A stretch of DNA of 5,309 nucleotides from Actinomycetota bacterium (GTDB taxonomy: Bacteria; Actinomycetota; Thermoleophilia; Gaiellales; Gaiellaceae), in NCBI GenBank assembly GCA_013694685.1, contig JACDBY010000050.1:1-5309 (forward strand), in the 5' to 3' direction. Made by a program: the position numbers and the translations under genes. The notes below the pieces were generated by a model. It did not search any database. It had not been told where the DNA came from and saw only the letters and a program-made list of their open reading frames with translations. The first letter of the stretch is position 1. Each line of letters opens with the position of its first letter. This document shows positions 1-5,309 of the stretch, one piece after another.

Positions 1-1992
1 CGAGTTCGTAGGCCCGTCGTTGTCCTGCACCTCTTCGAGTGCCAGGATGTCCGGCGCGCGCAGGTTGTCCACGATCAGGCCGGCGAGCTCCGCGAACTTC
101 CCGGGGGGATCGAGCGGCGAGAGATTCTCGACGTTGAACGTCGCGATCGCGAGCTCCGTCGGCCCGTGCGCGCGCGTGACCTCGCGCTGGAGACCGCTGT
201 CGATCCGGGTGAGGGCCGATGTCAGCTGGAGCTCGAAGTTTCCGAAGTTGTAGTCGAGGACACCGACGGCGGCCGTGGTGAAGCGGTCGCTCACGTTTGC
301 GTCCGGCGTCGCCTCGGGAACGATGTCGTCCTCGAGCTGGATCCGCTCGGGATTGAAGTCGGTCGGGCCGATGACGATGCCCTGCCGGACTGTGCGGACG
401 CCCGCGCCGGCGCCGTTGTCCGCGAGCACCCAGAGCTCGCCGAAGTCGTTCGTCGGGCCGACGGCGACCGGGTCGTTGACGCGTAGCAGCATCGCCTCGA
501 GGCTCTCGTAGAAGTCGATCCCGTCCGTGGCAGGATCGAAGGAGCCGCTCGTCTCGACGTTACCCGTGGCATCGTCGTCGATCACGCTCGTCGGCGGAGT
601 CCGACCGCCGACGCCGAGGACTGTCTGGGCGATCGCCGCGCCCGGGCCGCCCGGTGTGACGGTCGGAGAGACGATCTCCGTCGTCGTCAGGTTGGCGCTC
701 GCGGCGCCGCCAGGCCGAAACTCGGTCACCCGGCCGCTGACGAGGACGGCCTGTCCGACCGTCACCGTTGCGCCGATGCCGCTCCGGAAGACGAGGATCG
801 CGTCCGAGGTGGCGATCGATCCGTCACCGTCGGCGTCCTGCATGGTGAAGCTCGACGGCCGGACCGCCGTGACGACGCCGGGAACGGATACCACCCGCCC
901 GTTGAGCGGGGAGAGATGCGCCCCGCCCTGGATCTGGAAGATCCGCGCGGCGAGGGCGACGGTCGTGAACGAGAAGACGTGGTCGGCCCCCATGGTGTCG
1001 GGCGGGTCGACCGAGTCGACGTCCCTGACGCCATGATCGTCCACCGCCACCGTGCACGTCTCGCCGGCGACGAAATCGGTGTTGGGGTCGAGTGTGTACG
1101 CCGCCGACGCACCGGAGAGGACGAACGTGTGCGCGCCACTCGACGCGCACGAGATCGCGAAGGTCGCGTTCGCGACGGTGACCGGCTCGCTGAAGGTGAT
1201 GCCGACGTTGCTGCTCGTCGTCACCTCGGTCGCGCCGCTCGTCGGCGTCGTGCTCGTGACCGACGGAGCCGCGTCGGGTGGCGGCGGGCCCCCTGCGACG
1301 ACGGAGATGTCGTCGACGCCCACCCATTCGTCGTTGCCGGTCGCGTTCGTCGTGATGACGCGGACTTGAACGAGCGGCTGGTTGTCGGCTGCCGTGGGAA
1401 GCGTGGCGGTGACGGGCGTCACCTGCGTCGCGAGGCTAGGCCCGGTCGTCGCGTCGGCGACGTAGCCCGAAGCAACGTTGGTGAAACTGCCGCTCGAGCC
1501 GACGCGGAACTGGAGTGCGACCTGCTGGGCGGCGTTGTCGGTGGATCCGTCGATATCGCGGAGGGCGTACGAGACCGCGATCCCCGTCGTCCCGGTGGTG
1601 TCCAGGTTGAGAACGATGTGAGGCGCGTCCGCGGTCCCCGAGCCGGTCAAGGCAACAGTCGGGTTGGTGATGTGAAACTCCGTGACGCCTCCGGTCGTGA
1701 AGGTGTTCGGGTTGACCTGGTTCGCGTTGACGTCCACCGGGGTCGTGGAGCCGTCGGCGGTGACGGTTTGAGGATCGACGTCGTTCGCGGCGGTCAGTCC
1801 GTCCCCGCGGTAGCCAATCACGCCGGGGACGCCGGCCCAGCTGTCGTCCGTCGTGACGAGTCCGATGTTCGTCCAGTCCTGCGAGAACGGCAGCGGTTGA
1901 GCGACGGTGTCGGCGCTTGCCGAGCCCGCTCCACCGATCAGGACGACGAGCGCACAGACGAGCGTGGTTGCGGCCAGGACGAAACGTCGCAT
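1..1992 (-). CDS. Secreted multidomain EEP-superfamily nuclease, ExeM/NucH-like (3' end cut by window edge)
   Basis: The frame is open from ATG at 1992 to base 1, giving 664 residues with no stop, so the C-terminus lies outside the window. Residues 1-27 form a signal peptide: MRR, a hydrophobic core, then an A-S-A cleavage site before D28. Residues 28-235 look like a beta-rich domain ending in DEWVGVDD (221-228). A PPPPD linker (236-240) leads to a bacterial Ig-like (Big_5/SbsA type) domain at about 242-345, with two cysteines (C282, C313) that could form a disulfide after export. About 350-450 resembles the OB-fold of YhcR/ExeM-type nucleases (IFQIQGGAHLSPLNG, then a Gly-Asp-rich loop DADGDGS). 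A family-typical stretch with DFYESLEAM (493-501) follows. The EEP catalytic domain begins with TFNVENL (N620) and D648-LALEEVQDN (E653/E654), matching the metal-binding Asn and Glu of the superfamily; the His/Asp catalytic motifs would lie beyond the edge. Family role: hydrolysis of extracellular DNA or RNA. The nuclease call is strong; substrate and anchoring are unknown. It has its own ribosome binding site and lies about 380 nt after glmS. Confidence 0.9.
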   Translation of the reverse strand, partial: MRRFVLAATTLVCALVVLIGGAGSASADTVAQPLPFSQDWTNIGLVTTDDSWAGVPGVIGYRGDGLTAANDVDPQTVTADGSTTPVDVNANQVNPNTFTTGGVTEFHITNPTVALTGSGTADAPHIVLNLDTTGTTGIAVSYALRDIDGSTDNAAQQVALQFRVGSSGSFTNVASGYVADATTGPSLATQVTPVTATLPTAADNQPLVQVRVITTNATGNDEWVGVDDISVVAGGPPPPDAAPSVTSTTPTSGATEVTTSSNVGITFSEPVTVANATFAISCASSGAHTFVLSGASAAYTLDPNTDFVAGETCTVAVDDHGVRDVDSVDPPDTMGADHVFSFTTVALAARIFQIQGGAHLSPLNGRVVSVPGVVTAVRPSSFTMQDADGDGSIATSDAILVFRSGIGATVTVGQAVLVSGRVTEFRPGGAASANLTTTEIVSPTVTPGGPGAAIAQTVLGVGGRTPPTSVIDDDATGNVETSGSFDPATDGIDFYESLEAMLLRVNDPVAVGPTNDFGELWVLADNGAGAGVRTVRQGIVIGPTDFNPERIQLEDDIVPEATPDANVSDRFTTAAVGVLDYNFGNFELQLTSALTRIDSGLQREVTRAHGPTELAIATFNVENLSPLDPPGKFAELAGLIVDNLRAPDILALEEVQDNDGPTNS

Positions 1993-1997
1993 CGAAT

Positions 1998-2007
1998 CTC
2001 TCCCCTT
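1998..2007 (-). promoter_or_regulatory. Ribosome binding site of the secreted nuclease gene
   Basis: On the minus strand the sequence before the ATG at 1992 reads AAGGGGAGAG, then 5 nt, then ATG. The GGAG core (2003-2000) sits 7 nt from the start. This, together with the signal peptide beginning exactly at this Met, fixes the start. Confidence 0.75.
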
Positions 2008-2141
2008 GGTTCGCTGACGAGCGGCGGTCACCGAGGATCCTATGCACGATCCCCGTGAGCGGTTGGTGAACCCCGGGTGTCCTTTCGGGGCCTCGGCCTC
2101 GTGTTTCTGTCCACCTCAGCACTCCAGACTCGATCAGCGCG

Positions 2142-2169
2142 CTTTCAAAGCCACCGTGAGCTTTGAAAG
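2142..2169. promoter_or_regulatory. Perfect 10-bp inverted repeat made of two CTTTNAAAG palindromes
   Basis: CTTTCAAAGC (2142-2151) and GCTTTGAAAG (2160-2169) are exact reverse complements separated by 8 nt (CACCGTGA). Each arm is also nearly self-complementary: CTTT-C-AAAG and CTTT-G-AAAG, their starts 19 bp apart. The site stands out as an AT-rich island in very GC-rich DNA and lies about 150 bp upstream of the nuclease start and about 200 bp past the glmS stop. Two readings are possible: a tandem operator for a dimeric regulator, or an RNA hairpin acting as a non-canonical terminator of glmS. No T-tract follows on either strand. The structure is seen directly; its function is inferred. Confidence 0.5.
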
Positions 2170-2253
2170 GCTCGCTCGCGCCACTACGCTCTTCCACCTC
2201 CGAGTGCCGCTCTCCCGTAGACCGCGTGCTCCGCCCGCTTGCGTGGAGGGGAC

Positions 2254-2275
2254 GCGGGTCAAATCCGACGCCCGC
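2254..2275 (-). terminator. Possible hairpin just past the second glmS C-tail copy
   Basis: GCGGG (2254-2258) pairs with CCCGC (2271-2275), with two more pairs (TC/GA) across a 2-nt bulge and a 6-nt loop (AAATCC). On the minus strand it begins 4 nt after the TGA of the repeated glmS C-tail. It could be a remnant terminator of a former glmS copy or of the present one. It has no U-run and its stem is short, so the call is weak. Confidence 0.25.
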
Positions 2276-2279
2276 AGCC

Positions 2280-2317
2280 TCACTCCACGGTGACGGTCTT
2301 GGCGAGGTTGCGCGGCT
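2280..2317 (-). pseudogene. Fossil second copy of the glmS 3' end (C-tail codons plus stop)
   Basis: These 38 bp match the true glmS 3' end (2373-2410) at 34 positions, with an identical 22-bp run (2296-2317 against 2389-2410). The four mismatches (2286, 2289, 2292, 2295) are all at third codon positions, so both copies encode PRNLAKTVTVE followed by TGA. In GlmS this is the C-tail that covers the isomerase active site and carries its lysine. Homology may continue weakly upstream: the copy reads ARKRVALWVAEPRNL where GlmS reads ARLRGLNVDQPRNL, allowing one residue of indel. Only synonymous change in the core suggests the copy diverged while still functional, as in a paralogue or foreign allele of which just the end survives. 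Confidence 0.75.
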
Positions 2318-2352
2318 CTGCCACCCAGAGTGCGACGCGCTTACGCGCCGTA

Positions 2353-2366
2353 CTCTCGACGGAGAG
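2353..2366 (-). other. Small hairpin just downstream of the glmS stop
   Basis: CTCTC (2353-2357) and GAGAG (2362-2366) form a perfect 5-bp stem with a 4-nt loop, starting 6 nt past the glmS TGA. Two more short stems follow in the same spacer: GCGC-TTAC-GCGC on the plus strand near 2337-2348 (a GTAA loop on the minus strand), and CTCTG (2316-2320) with CAGAG (2326-2330). None has a U-run. They may contribute to 3'-end stability but could be chance in GC-rich DNA. Confidence 0.25.
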
Positions 2367-2372
2367 GGACGG

Positions 2373-4205
2373 TCACTCGACCGTCACCGTCTTGGCGAGG
2401 TTGCGCGGCTGGTCGACGTTGAGACCGCGGAGGCGGGCGATGCGGTAGGCGAGGAGCTGGAGCGGCACGACGGCGAGCACGGCCGAGAGGAACGCCGGTG
2501 CCTTCGGCACGTAGATCACGTCGTCGGCGTGGTGCTGGATGTCCTCGTGGCCGTCCGAGGCGATCGCGATCACGTGCGCCCCGCGGGCGCGGACCTCCTG
2601 GATGTTCGAGACGAGCTTCTCGTAGACGCCCTCCATCCGCGTCGCGACGACCACTACGGGAGTGGTTTCGTCGAGGAGCGCGATCGGGCCGTGCTTCATC
2701 TCGCCCGCCGAGTACGCCTCGGTCGGGATGTAGGAGATCTCCTTCAGCTTCAGGGCTCCCTCGAGGGCGACCGGCAGGCCGATGTTGCGCCCGAGATAGA
2801 GGAAGAACGGCCGGTCGTGGAAGCGGCGAGCGATCTCGTCGATCGGATGGTCGCCGTTCAGGAACTCCTGAATCTTTCCGGGAAGCGCGTAGACCGCGTT
2901 GACGATGTACTCGAGCTCGCCGGGTGGGAGGGTCTCGCGCACCTGCGCGAGCTTCAAGCCGACGAGGAAGAGCAGGCTGAGCTGTGCGGTGAAGGTCTTC
3001 GAGGCAGCGACGCTGACCTCGAGCCCCGCGCGCGTGAAGAGCACCGAGTCGACCTCGCGCGTGATCTGCGAGCCCATCATGTTCGTGATCGCGACGGTGC
3101 GCGCTCCCATCGACCGGGCGAGCTTCATCGCCTCGATCGTGTCGCGCGTCTCCCCCGACTGCGAGATGCCGATCACGAGGGTGTCTTCGTCGAGGACGGG
3201 ATTCCGGTAGATCCACTCGGAGGCGATATCGTGCTCGACCGGTACGCGCGCCCACTCCTCGATCGCGTACCGTCCCGCGACTGCCGCGTGGTAGCTCGTC
3301 CCCGCCGAGAGGATGACGATGCGGCGGAGGTCGCGGAGATCCGCGTCGTCGAGCGCGAGGTCGTCGAACTCGAGACGGCCCTTGCGCAACCGGTCGCCGA
3401 TCGTGTTGGCGACCGCATCGGGCTGCTCGTAGATCTCCTTCAGCATGAAGGTCTCGTAGCCCGCCTTCTCGGCGCCCTCATCGTCCCAGTCGAGCTCGAC
3501 GATCTCGTGCTCGACCGTCGTGCCGTCGGCCGCCGAGAGGTACGTCGCGCCGGCAGGGGTGACGACGACGACCTCGCCGTCACCCGGGAACTGCACCTCG
3601 CGCGTCTCGCGCAGGAACGCCGCGGCGTTCGAGGCAAGGAAGGTCTCGCCCTCTGTGAGGCCGACGACCATGGGGCACTGGAGGCGGGCGCCCACGAGCA
3701 CGCCCGGATGGTCGCGATGGATCGCGACGAAGGCGAAATGCCCCTCGAGCTGCGCGTAGGCGCGGCGCACCGCATCGGCGAGATCGCCCTCGTAGTAGTC
3801 CTCGATCAGGTGCGTGACGGTCTCGGCGTCGGTCTCCGAGGTGAAGACGTGGCCTTCCGCGATGAGCCGTGTCCGGAGCTCGCGGTAGTTCTCGACGATC
3901 CCGTTGAGCACGATCGCGAGCTTCTCGGGCTCCTCGGCGGCGAGCGGATGTGCGTTCGCCTCGGTGACGCCACCGTGGGTCGCCCAGCGTGTGTGACCGA
4001 GACCCGTCGTCGCCGGCGAGGACGAGTCGCCCGCCTCGACGCGCAGGTTCTTGAGGTTGCCGACCGCCCTCGTATAGGTCAGGCCCTCCTCTTCGAGCAA
4101 GGCGATCCCGGCCGAGTCGTAGCCACGGTACTCGAGGCGCTCGAGGCCGTGGAGAAGGAGCTCTTTGCATTCCCGTGGCCCGACATAGCCAATGATCCCG
4201 CACAT
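2373..4205 (-). CDS. glmS: Glutamine-fructose-6-phosphate aminotransferase (glucosamine-6-phosphate synthase)
   Basis: This cytoplasmic enzyme converts fructose-6-phosphate plus glutamine to glucosamine-6-phosphate plus glutamate, the entry step to UDP-GlcNAc and peptidoglycan. It is complete at 610 residues, close to the E. coli length. The start is the ATG giving MCGIIGYVG, because Cys2 must become the N-terminal nucleophile after Met removal; an upstream in-frame start (4241) would bury it. The glutaminase domain (1-about 225) shows YRGYDSAGI (26-34), HTRWATHG (71-78) and NGIVENY (101-107). KEIYEQP (256-262) begins the isomerase half. SIS domain 1 has SAGTSYHA (300-307) and SQSGETRDT (349-357). 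SIS domain 2 has LGRNIGLPVALEGALKLKEI (471-490) and EAYSAGEMKHGP (496-507), whose H505 corresponds to E. coli His504. The C-tail PRNLAKTVTVE carries K605, corresponding to E. coli Lys603. All key residues are present. It follows glmM by 60 nt on the same strand, so the two are probably co-transcribed. No glmS ribozyme is evident upstream. Confidence 0.98.
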   Translation of the reverse strand: MCGIIGYVGPRECKELLLHGLERLEYRGYDSAGIALLEEEGLTYTRAVGNLKNLRVEAGDSSSPATTGLGHTRWATHGGVTEANAHPLAAEEPEKLAIVLNGIVENYRELRTRLIAEGHVFTSETDAETVTHLIEDYYEGDLADAVRRAYAQLEGHFAFVAIHRDHPGVLVGARLQCPMVVGLTEGETFLASNAAAFLRETREVQFPGDGEVVVVTPAGATYLSAADGTTVEHEIVELDWDDEGAEKAGYETFMLKEIYEQPDAVANTIGDRLRKGRLEFDDLALDDADLRDLRRIVILSAGTSYHAAVAGRYAIEEWARVPVEHDIASEWIYRNPVLDEDTLVIGISQSGETRDTIEAMKLARSMGARTVAITNMMGSQITREVDSVLFTRAGLEVSVAASKTFTAQLSLLFLVGLKLAQVRETLPPGELEYIVNAVYALPGKIQEFLNGDHPIDEIARRFHDRPFFLYLGRNIGLPVALEGALKLKEISYIPTEAYSAGEMKHGPIALLDETTPVVVVATRMEGVYEKLVSNIQEVRARGAHVIAIASDGHEDIQHHADDVIYVPKAPAFLSAVLAVVPLQLLAYRIARLRGLNVDQPRNLAKTVTVE

Positions 4206-4211
4206 CCTGGT

Positions 4212-4217
4212 CTCCTT
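4212..4217 (-). promoter_or_regulatory. Ribosome binding site of glmS
   Basis: The minus strand reads AAGGAG, then a 6-nt spacer, then ATG at 4205-4203. This near-perfect Shine-Dalgarno decides the start in favour of the MCGIIGYV form over the upstream in-frame codon at 4241, and it implies efficient translation. Confidence 0.85.
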
Positions 4218-4224
4218 CGTCGAG

Positions 4225-4253
4225 CCGGGCGCAACGCCCACTCGGACGCCCGG
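4225..4253 (-). promoter_or_regulatory. Competing hairpins in the glmM-glmS gap
   Basis: CCGGGCG (4225-4231) is the exact complement of CGCCCGG (4247-4253), a 7-bp stem with a 15-nt loop. Part of the same arm (GGGCG, 4227-4231) can instead pair with CGCCC (4235-4239), a 5-bp stem with a 3-nt loop. The two folds exclude each other and end 7 nt before the glmS Shine-Dalgarno. They could modulate glmS translation or protect the processed transcript, but GC-rich DNA yields such stems by chance. Confidence 0.35.
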
Positions 4254-4265
4254 ATTGCAGGACTT

Positions 4266-5309
4266 TTACCCGACTCCGGCCCCCTGCCGGACGAGACGGG
4301 CGATGCTAGCACAGAGCGTTTCCGCCTCCTCGGCGCGCTCTGCCTCGGCCAGCACACGGACAAGCGGCTCAGTCCCGGACGCACGCACGAGCACGCGTCC
4401 GCGACCCTCGAGCTCGGCGTTCAGTCGCTCGACCTCGACCGTGACGTCCGGCGTGATCGCGCTCCCGGCGACGGGGACGTTCGCCTTCGCCTGCGCGAAG
4501 CGCGGCATGACGGCGGCCGCCTCCGAAAGACGCCTGCCGTCGAGCGAGCGGCAGAGCGCGAGCGCAGCCGCGAGACCGTCACCGGTGACGTGTCCGTCGA
4601 GCACGATCAGATGACCCGACTGCTCGCCGCCGAGCGTCCCTCCCTCGCGACGCAGCGCCTCGAGGACGTAGCGGTCGCCCACGTCGGTCGTCAGGACGCG
4701 GATGCCGCGCTCGTCCATGAGCCGATGGAACCCGAGGTTCGTCATCGTCGTCACGGCGACGAGATCGACGTCGAGCGCGAGCGCACACACGGCGAGGATC
4801 TGGTCGCCGTCGACGACGGCACCTCGTTCGTCGACCGCGAGCATCCGGTCGCCGTCCCCGTCGAATGCGACGCCGAGGTCGTGTCCACCGGCGAGGACGG
4901 CCGCCTGCAGCAACCGGAGGTCCGTCGCACCGCACGCGACGTTGATGTTCGTGCCGTCGGGTCCGTCGGCGAGCGCCGTGACCTCCGCGCCGAGCCGCTC
5001 GAAGACCTCGGGTGCGATCGCCGAGAACGCACCGTTCGCGCAGTCGACCGCGATCCTGAGACCCTGAAGGTCGGAGCCGAAGTGCCGGGCCACGTGCTCG
5101 ACGTACCCCTCGACGGCGTCGGATGCGTACTCGACGGCGCCGCCACGGGGACCCGGCTCGTGGAGGAGCGCCTCGATCGCCGCCTCGTCGGCGTCGGAGA
5201 GCTTGTGCCCTTCGCGATCGAAGATCTTCACGCCGTTGTACTCGGGCGGGTTGTGCGAGGCCGAGAGGACGAGACCGAGATCCTGCGCGAGGAGCGCGAC
5301 CGCCGGGGT
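4266..5309 (-). CDS. glmM: Phosphoglucosamine mutase (5' end cut by window edge)
   Basis: This cytoplasmic enzyme interconverts glucosamine-6-phosphate and glucosamine-1-phosphate, the step after GlmS on the way to UDP-GlcNAc. The frame runs from the right edge to TAA at 4268-4266, giving 347 residues. From the distance to the active-site serine, roughly 80-85 N-terminal residues are missing compared with E. coli GlmM. In visible numbering, the active-site loop is SASHNP with the phosphorylated serine at residue 18 (codon 5258-5256). The metal-binding loop DGDGDR is at 150-155, the sugar-binding GEQSGH at 228-233, and the phosphate-binding RASGTEPLVRV at 309-319. All four hallmark motifs of the alpha-D-phosphohexomutase family are intact and in order. 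GlmM is favoured over phosphomannomutase by the GEQSGH motif and by direct adjacency to glmS. A GTG at 5231 is internal (Val in NGVKIF), not a start. Confidence 0.96.
   Translation of the reverse strand, partial: TPAVALLAQDLGLVLSASHNPPEYNGVKIFDREGHKLSDADEAAIEALLHEPGPRGGAVEYASDAVEGYVEHVARHFGSDLQGLRIAVDCANGAFSAIAPEVFERLGAEVTALADGPDGTNINVACGATDLRLLQAAVLAGGHDLGVAFDGDGDRMLAVDERGAVVDGDQILAVCALALDVDLVAVTTMTNLGFHRLMDERGIRVLTTDVGDRYVLEALRREGGTLGGEQSGHLIVLDGHVTGDGLAAALALCRSLDGRRLSEAAAVMPRFAQAKANVPVAGSAITPDVTVEVERLNAELEGRGRVLVRASGTEPLVRVLAEAERAEEAETLCASIARLVRQGAGVG

Larger units (their letters stand above)
1993..2372. other. Gap of 380 nt without an intact gene between glmS and the nuclease gene
   Basis: No reading frame here looks like a real protein. 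From right to left it holds a 30-codon in-frame tail after the glmS stop that ends in a second copy of the glmS C-tail codons (2280-2317), several short hairpins, an AT-rich 10-bp inverted repeat (2142-2169), and the leader of the nuclease gene. Another 5-bp stem (CCCCG at 2071-2075 with CGGGG at 2086-2090, 10-nt loop) lies in the leader. No T-tract follows any of the hairpins, so none is a classical intrinsic terminator. A promoter for the nuclease gene must lie here if it is transcribed alone, but I could not find a convincing -35/-10 pair. Confidence 0.7.

Noticed and set aside
1954..1992. Lipoprotein signal at Cys13 of the nuclease
   Set aside because: The residues before Cys13 (T-L-V) do not form a lipobox, and a standard A-S-A signal peptidase I site follows at 25-27.
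2037..2042. TAGGAT on the minus strand as a possible -10 box for the nuclease gene
   Set aside because: No sequence resembling TTGACA lies 16-19 nt upstream; the nearest TTCACC is 22 nt away.
916..2058. 380-codon open frame on the plus strand opposite the nuclease gene
   Set aside because: Its product is an Arg/Asp/Gly-rich string with no recognisable domain, exactly what the antisense of GC-rich coding DNA gives. The minus-strand frame has a signal peptide, a ribosome binding site and clear family motifs.
1436..2197. Minus-strand frame starting in the intergenic region and overlapping the nuclease gene's 5' part
   Set aside because: Most of it is an out-of-frame shadow of the nuclease gene. 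The intergenic part has no ribosome binding site or family resemblance that I can see.
2251..2275. tRNA T-arm-like segment (GGGTCAAATCC)
   Set aside because: It resembles a T-loop, but only about 3 bp of the T-stem pair and no acceptor, D-arm or anticodon arm can be built around it.
2239..2448. Plus-strand small frame containing HSTVTVLARLRG twice
   Set aside because: This is the antisense reading of the duplicated glmS C-tail. The repeat looks conserved in this frame only because the wobble positions of the two frames coincide for the Val/Thr codons.
2341..3255. 304-codon minus-strand frame overlapping glmS
   Set aside because: It is a frame-shifted shadow of glmS, rich in Arg/Asp/Pro, while the glmS frame carries all catalytic motifs.
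4206..4265. glmS ribozyme/riboswitch in the leader of glmS
   Set aside because: Only 60 nt separate glmM from glmS, too short for the ribozyme fold, and that element is known from Firmicutes rather than high-GC actinobacteria-like genomes.

Overview
The window is very GC-rich, and all three genes are on the minus strand. Base composition, codon choice (third positions almost all G or C) and protein style suggest a high-GC actinobacterium-like organism, perhaps of the Thermoleophilia type. This lineage guess is an inference from composition and remembered protein style, not from a marker gene.

Layout in the direction of transcription (right to left). (1) 5309-4266: the 3' four fifths of glmM, phosphoglucosamine mutase, cut by the right edge just upstream of its active-site serine. 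(2) A 60-nt gap that holds two mutually exclusive hairpins and a strong Shine-Dalgarno. (3) 4205-2373: complete glmS, the glutamine-dependent glucosamine-6-phosphate synthase. (4) 2372-1993: about 380 nt with no intact gene. It holds a fossil second copy of the last codons of glmS, several small hairpins, and an AT-rich tandem palindrome (CTTTCAAAG / CTTTGAAAG). (5) 1992-1: the first 664 codons of a secreted multidomain nuclease of the endonuclease/exonuclease/phosphatase (EEP) superfamily (ExeM/NucH-like), cut by the left edge just after the first catalytic-glutamate motif.

GlmS makes glucosamine-6-phosphate from fructose-6-phosphate and glutamine. GlmM isomerises it to glucosamine-1-phosphate, the precursor of UDP-GlcNAc and so of peptidoglycan. 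The two genes are almost certainly one transcription unit. The nuclease looks like a separate gene with its own ribosome binding site, exported to act on extracellular nucleic acid.

The most notable signal is the repeat of the glmS C-tail. The second copy encodes the same final 11 residues, including the active-site lysine, differs only at wobble positions over that stretch, lies in frame 31 codons beyond the real stop, and is joined to it by an open reading frame. This looks like the scar of a second, diverged glmS (gene replacement or duplication) rather than a simple slippage repeat. I see no CRISPR array, insertion sequence, rRNA or convincing tRNA, and no evidence for an undescribed defence or mobile system.
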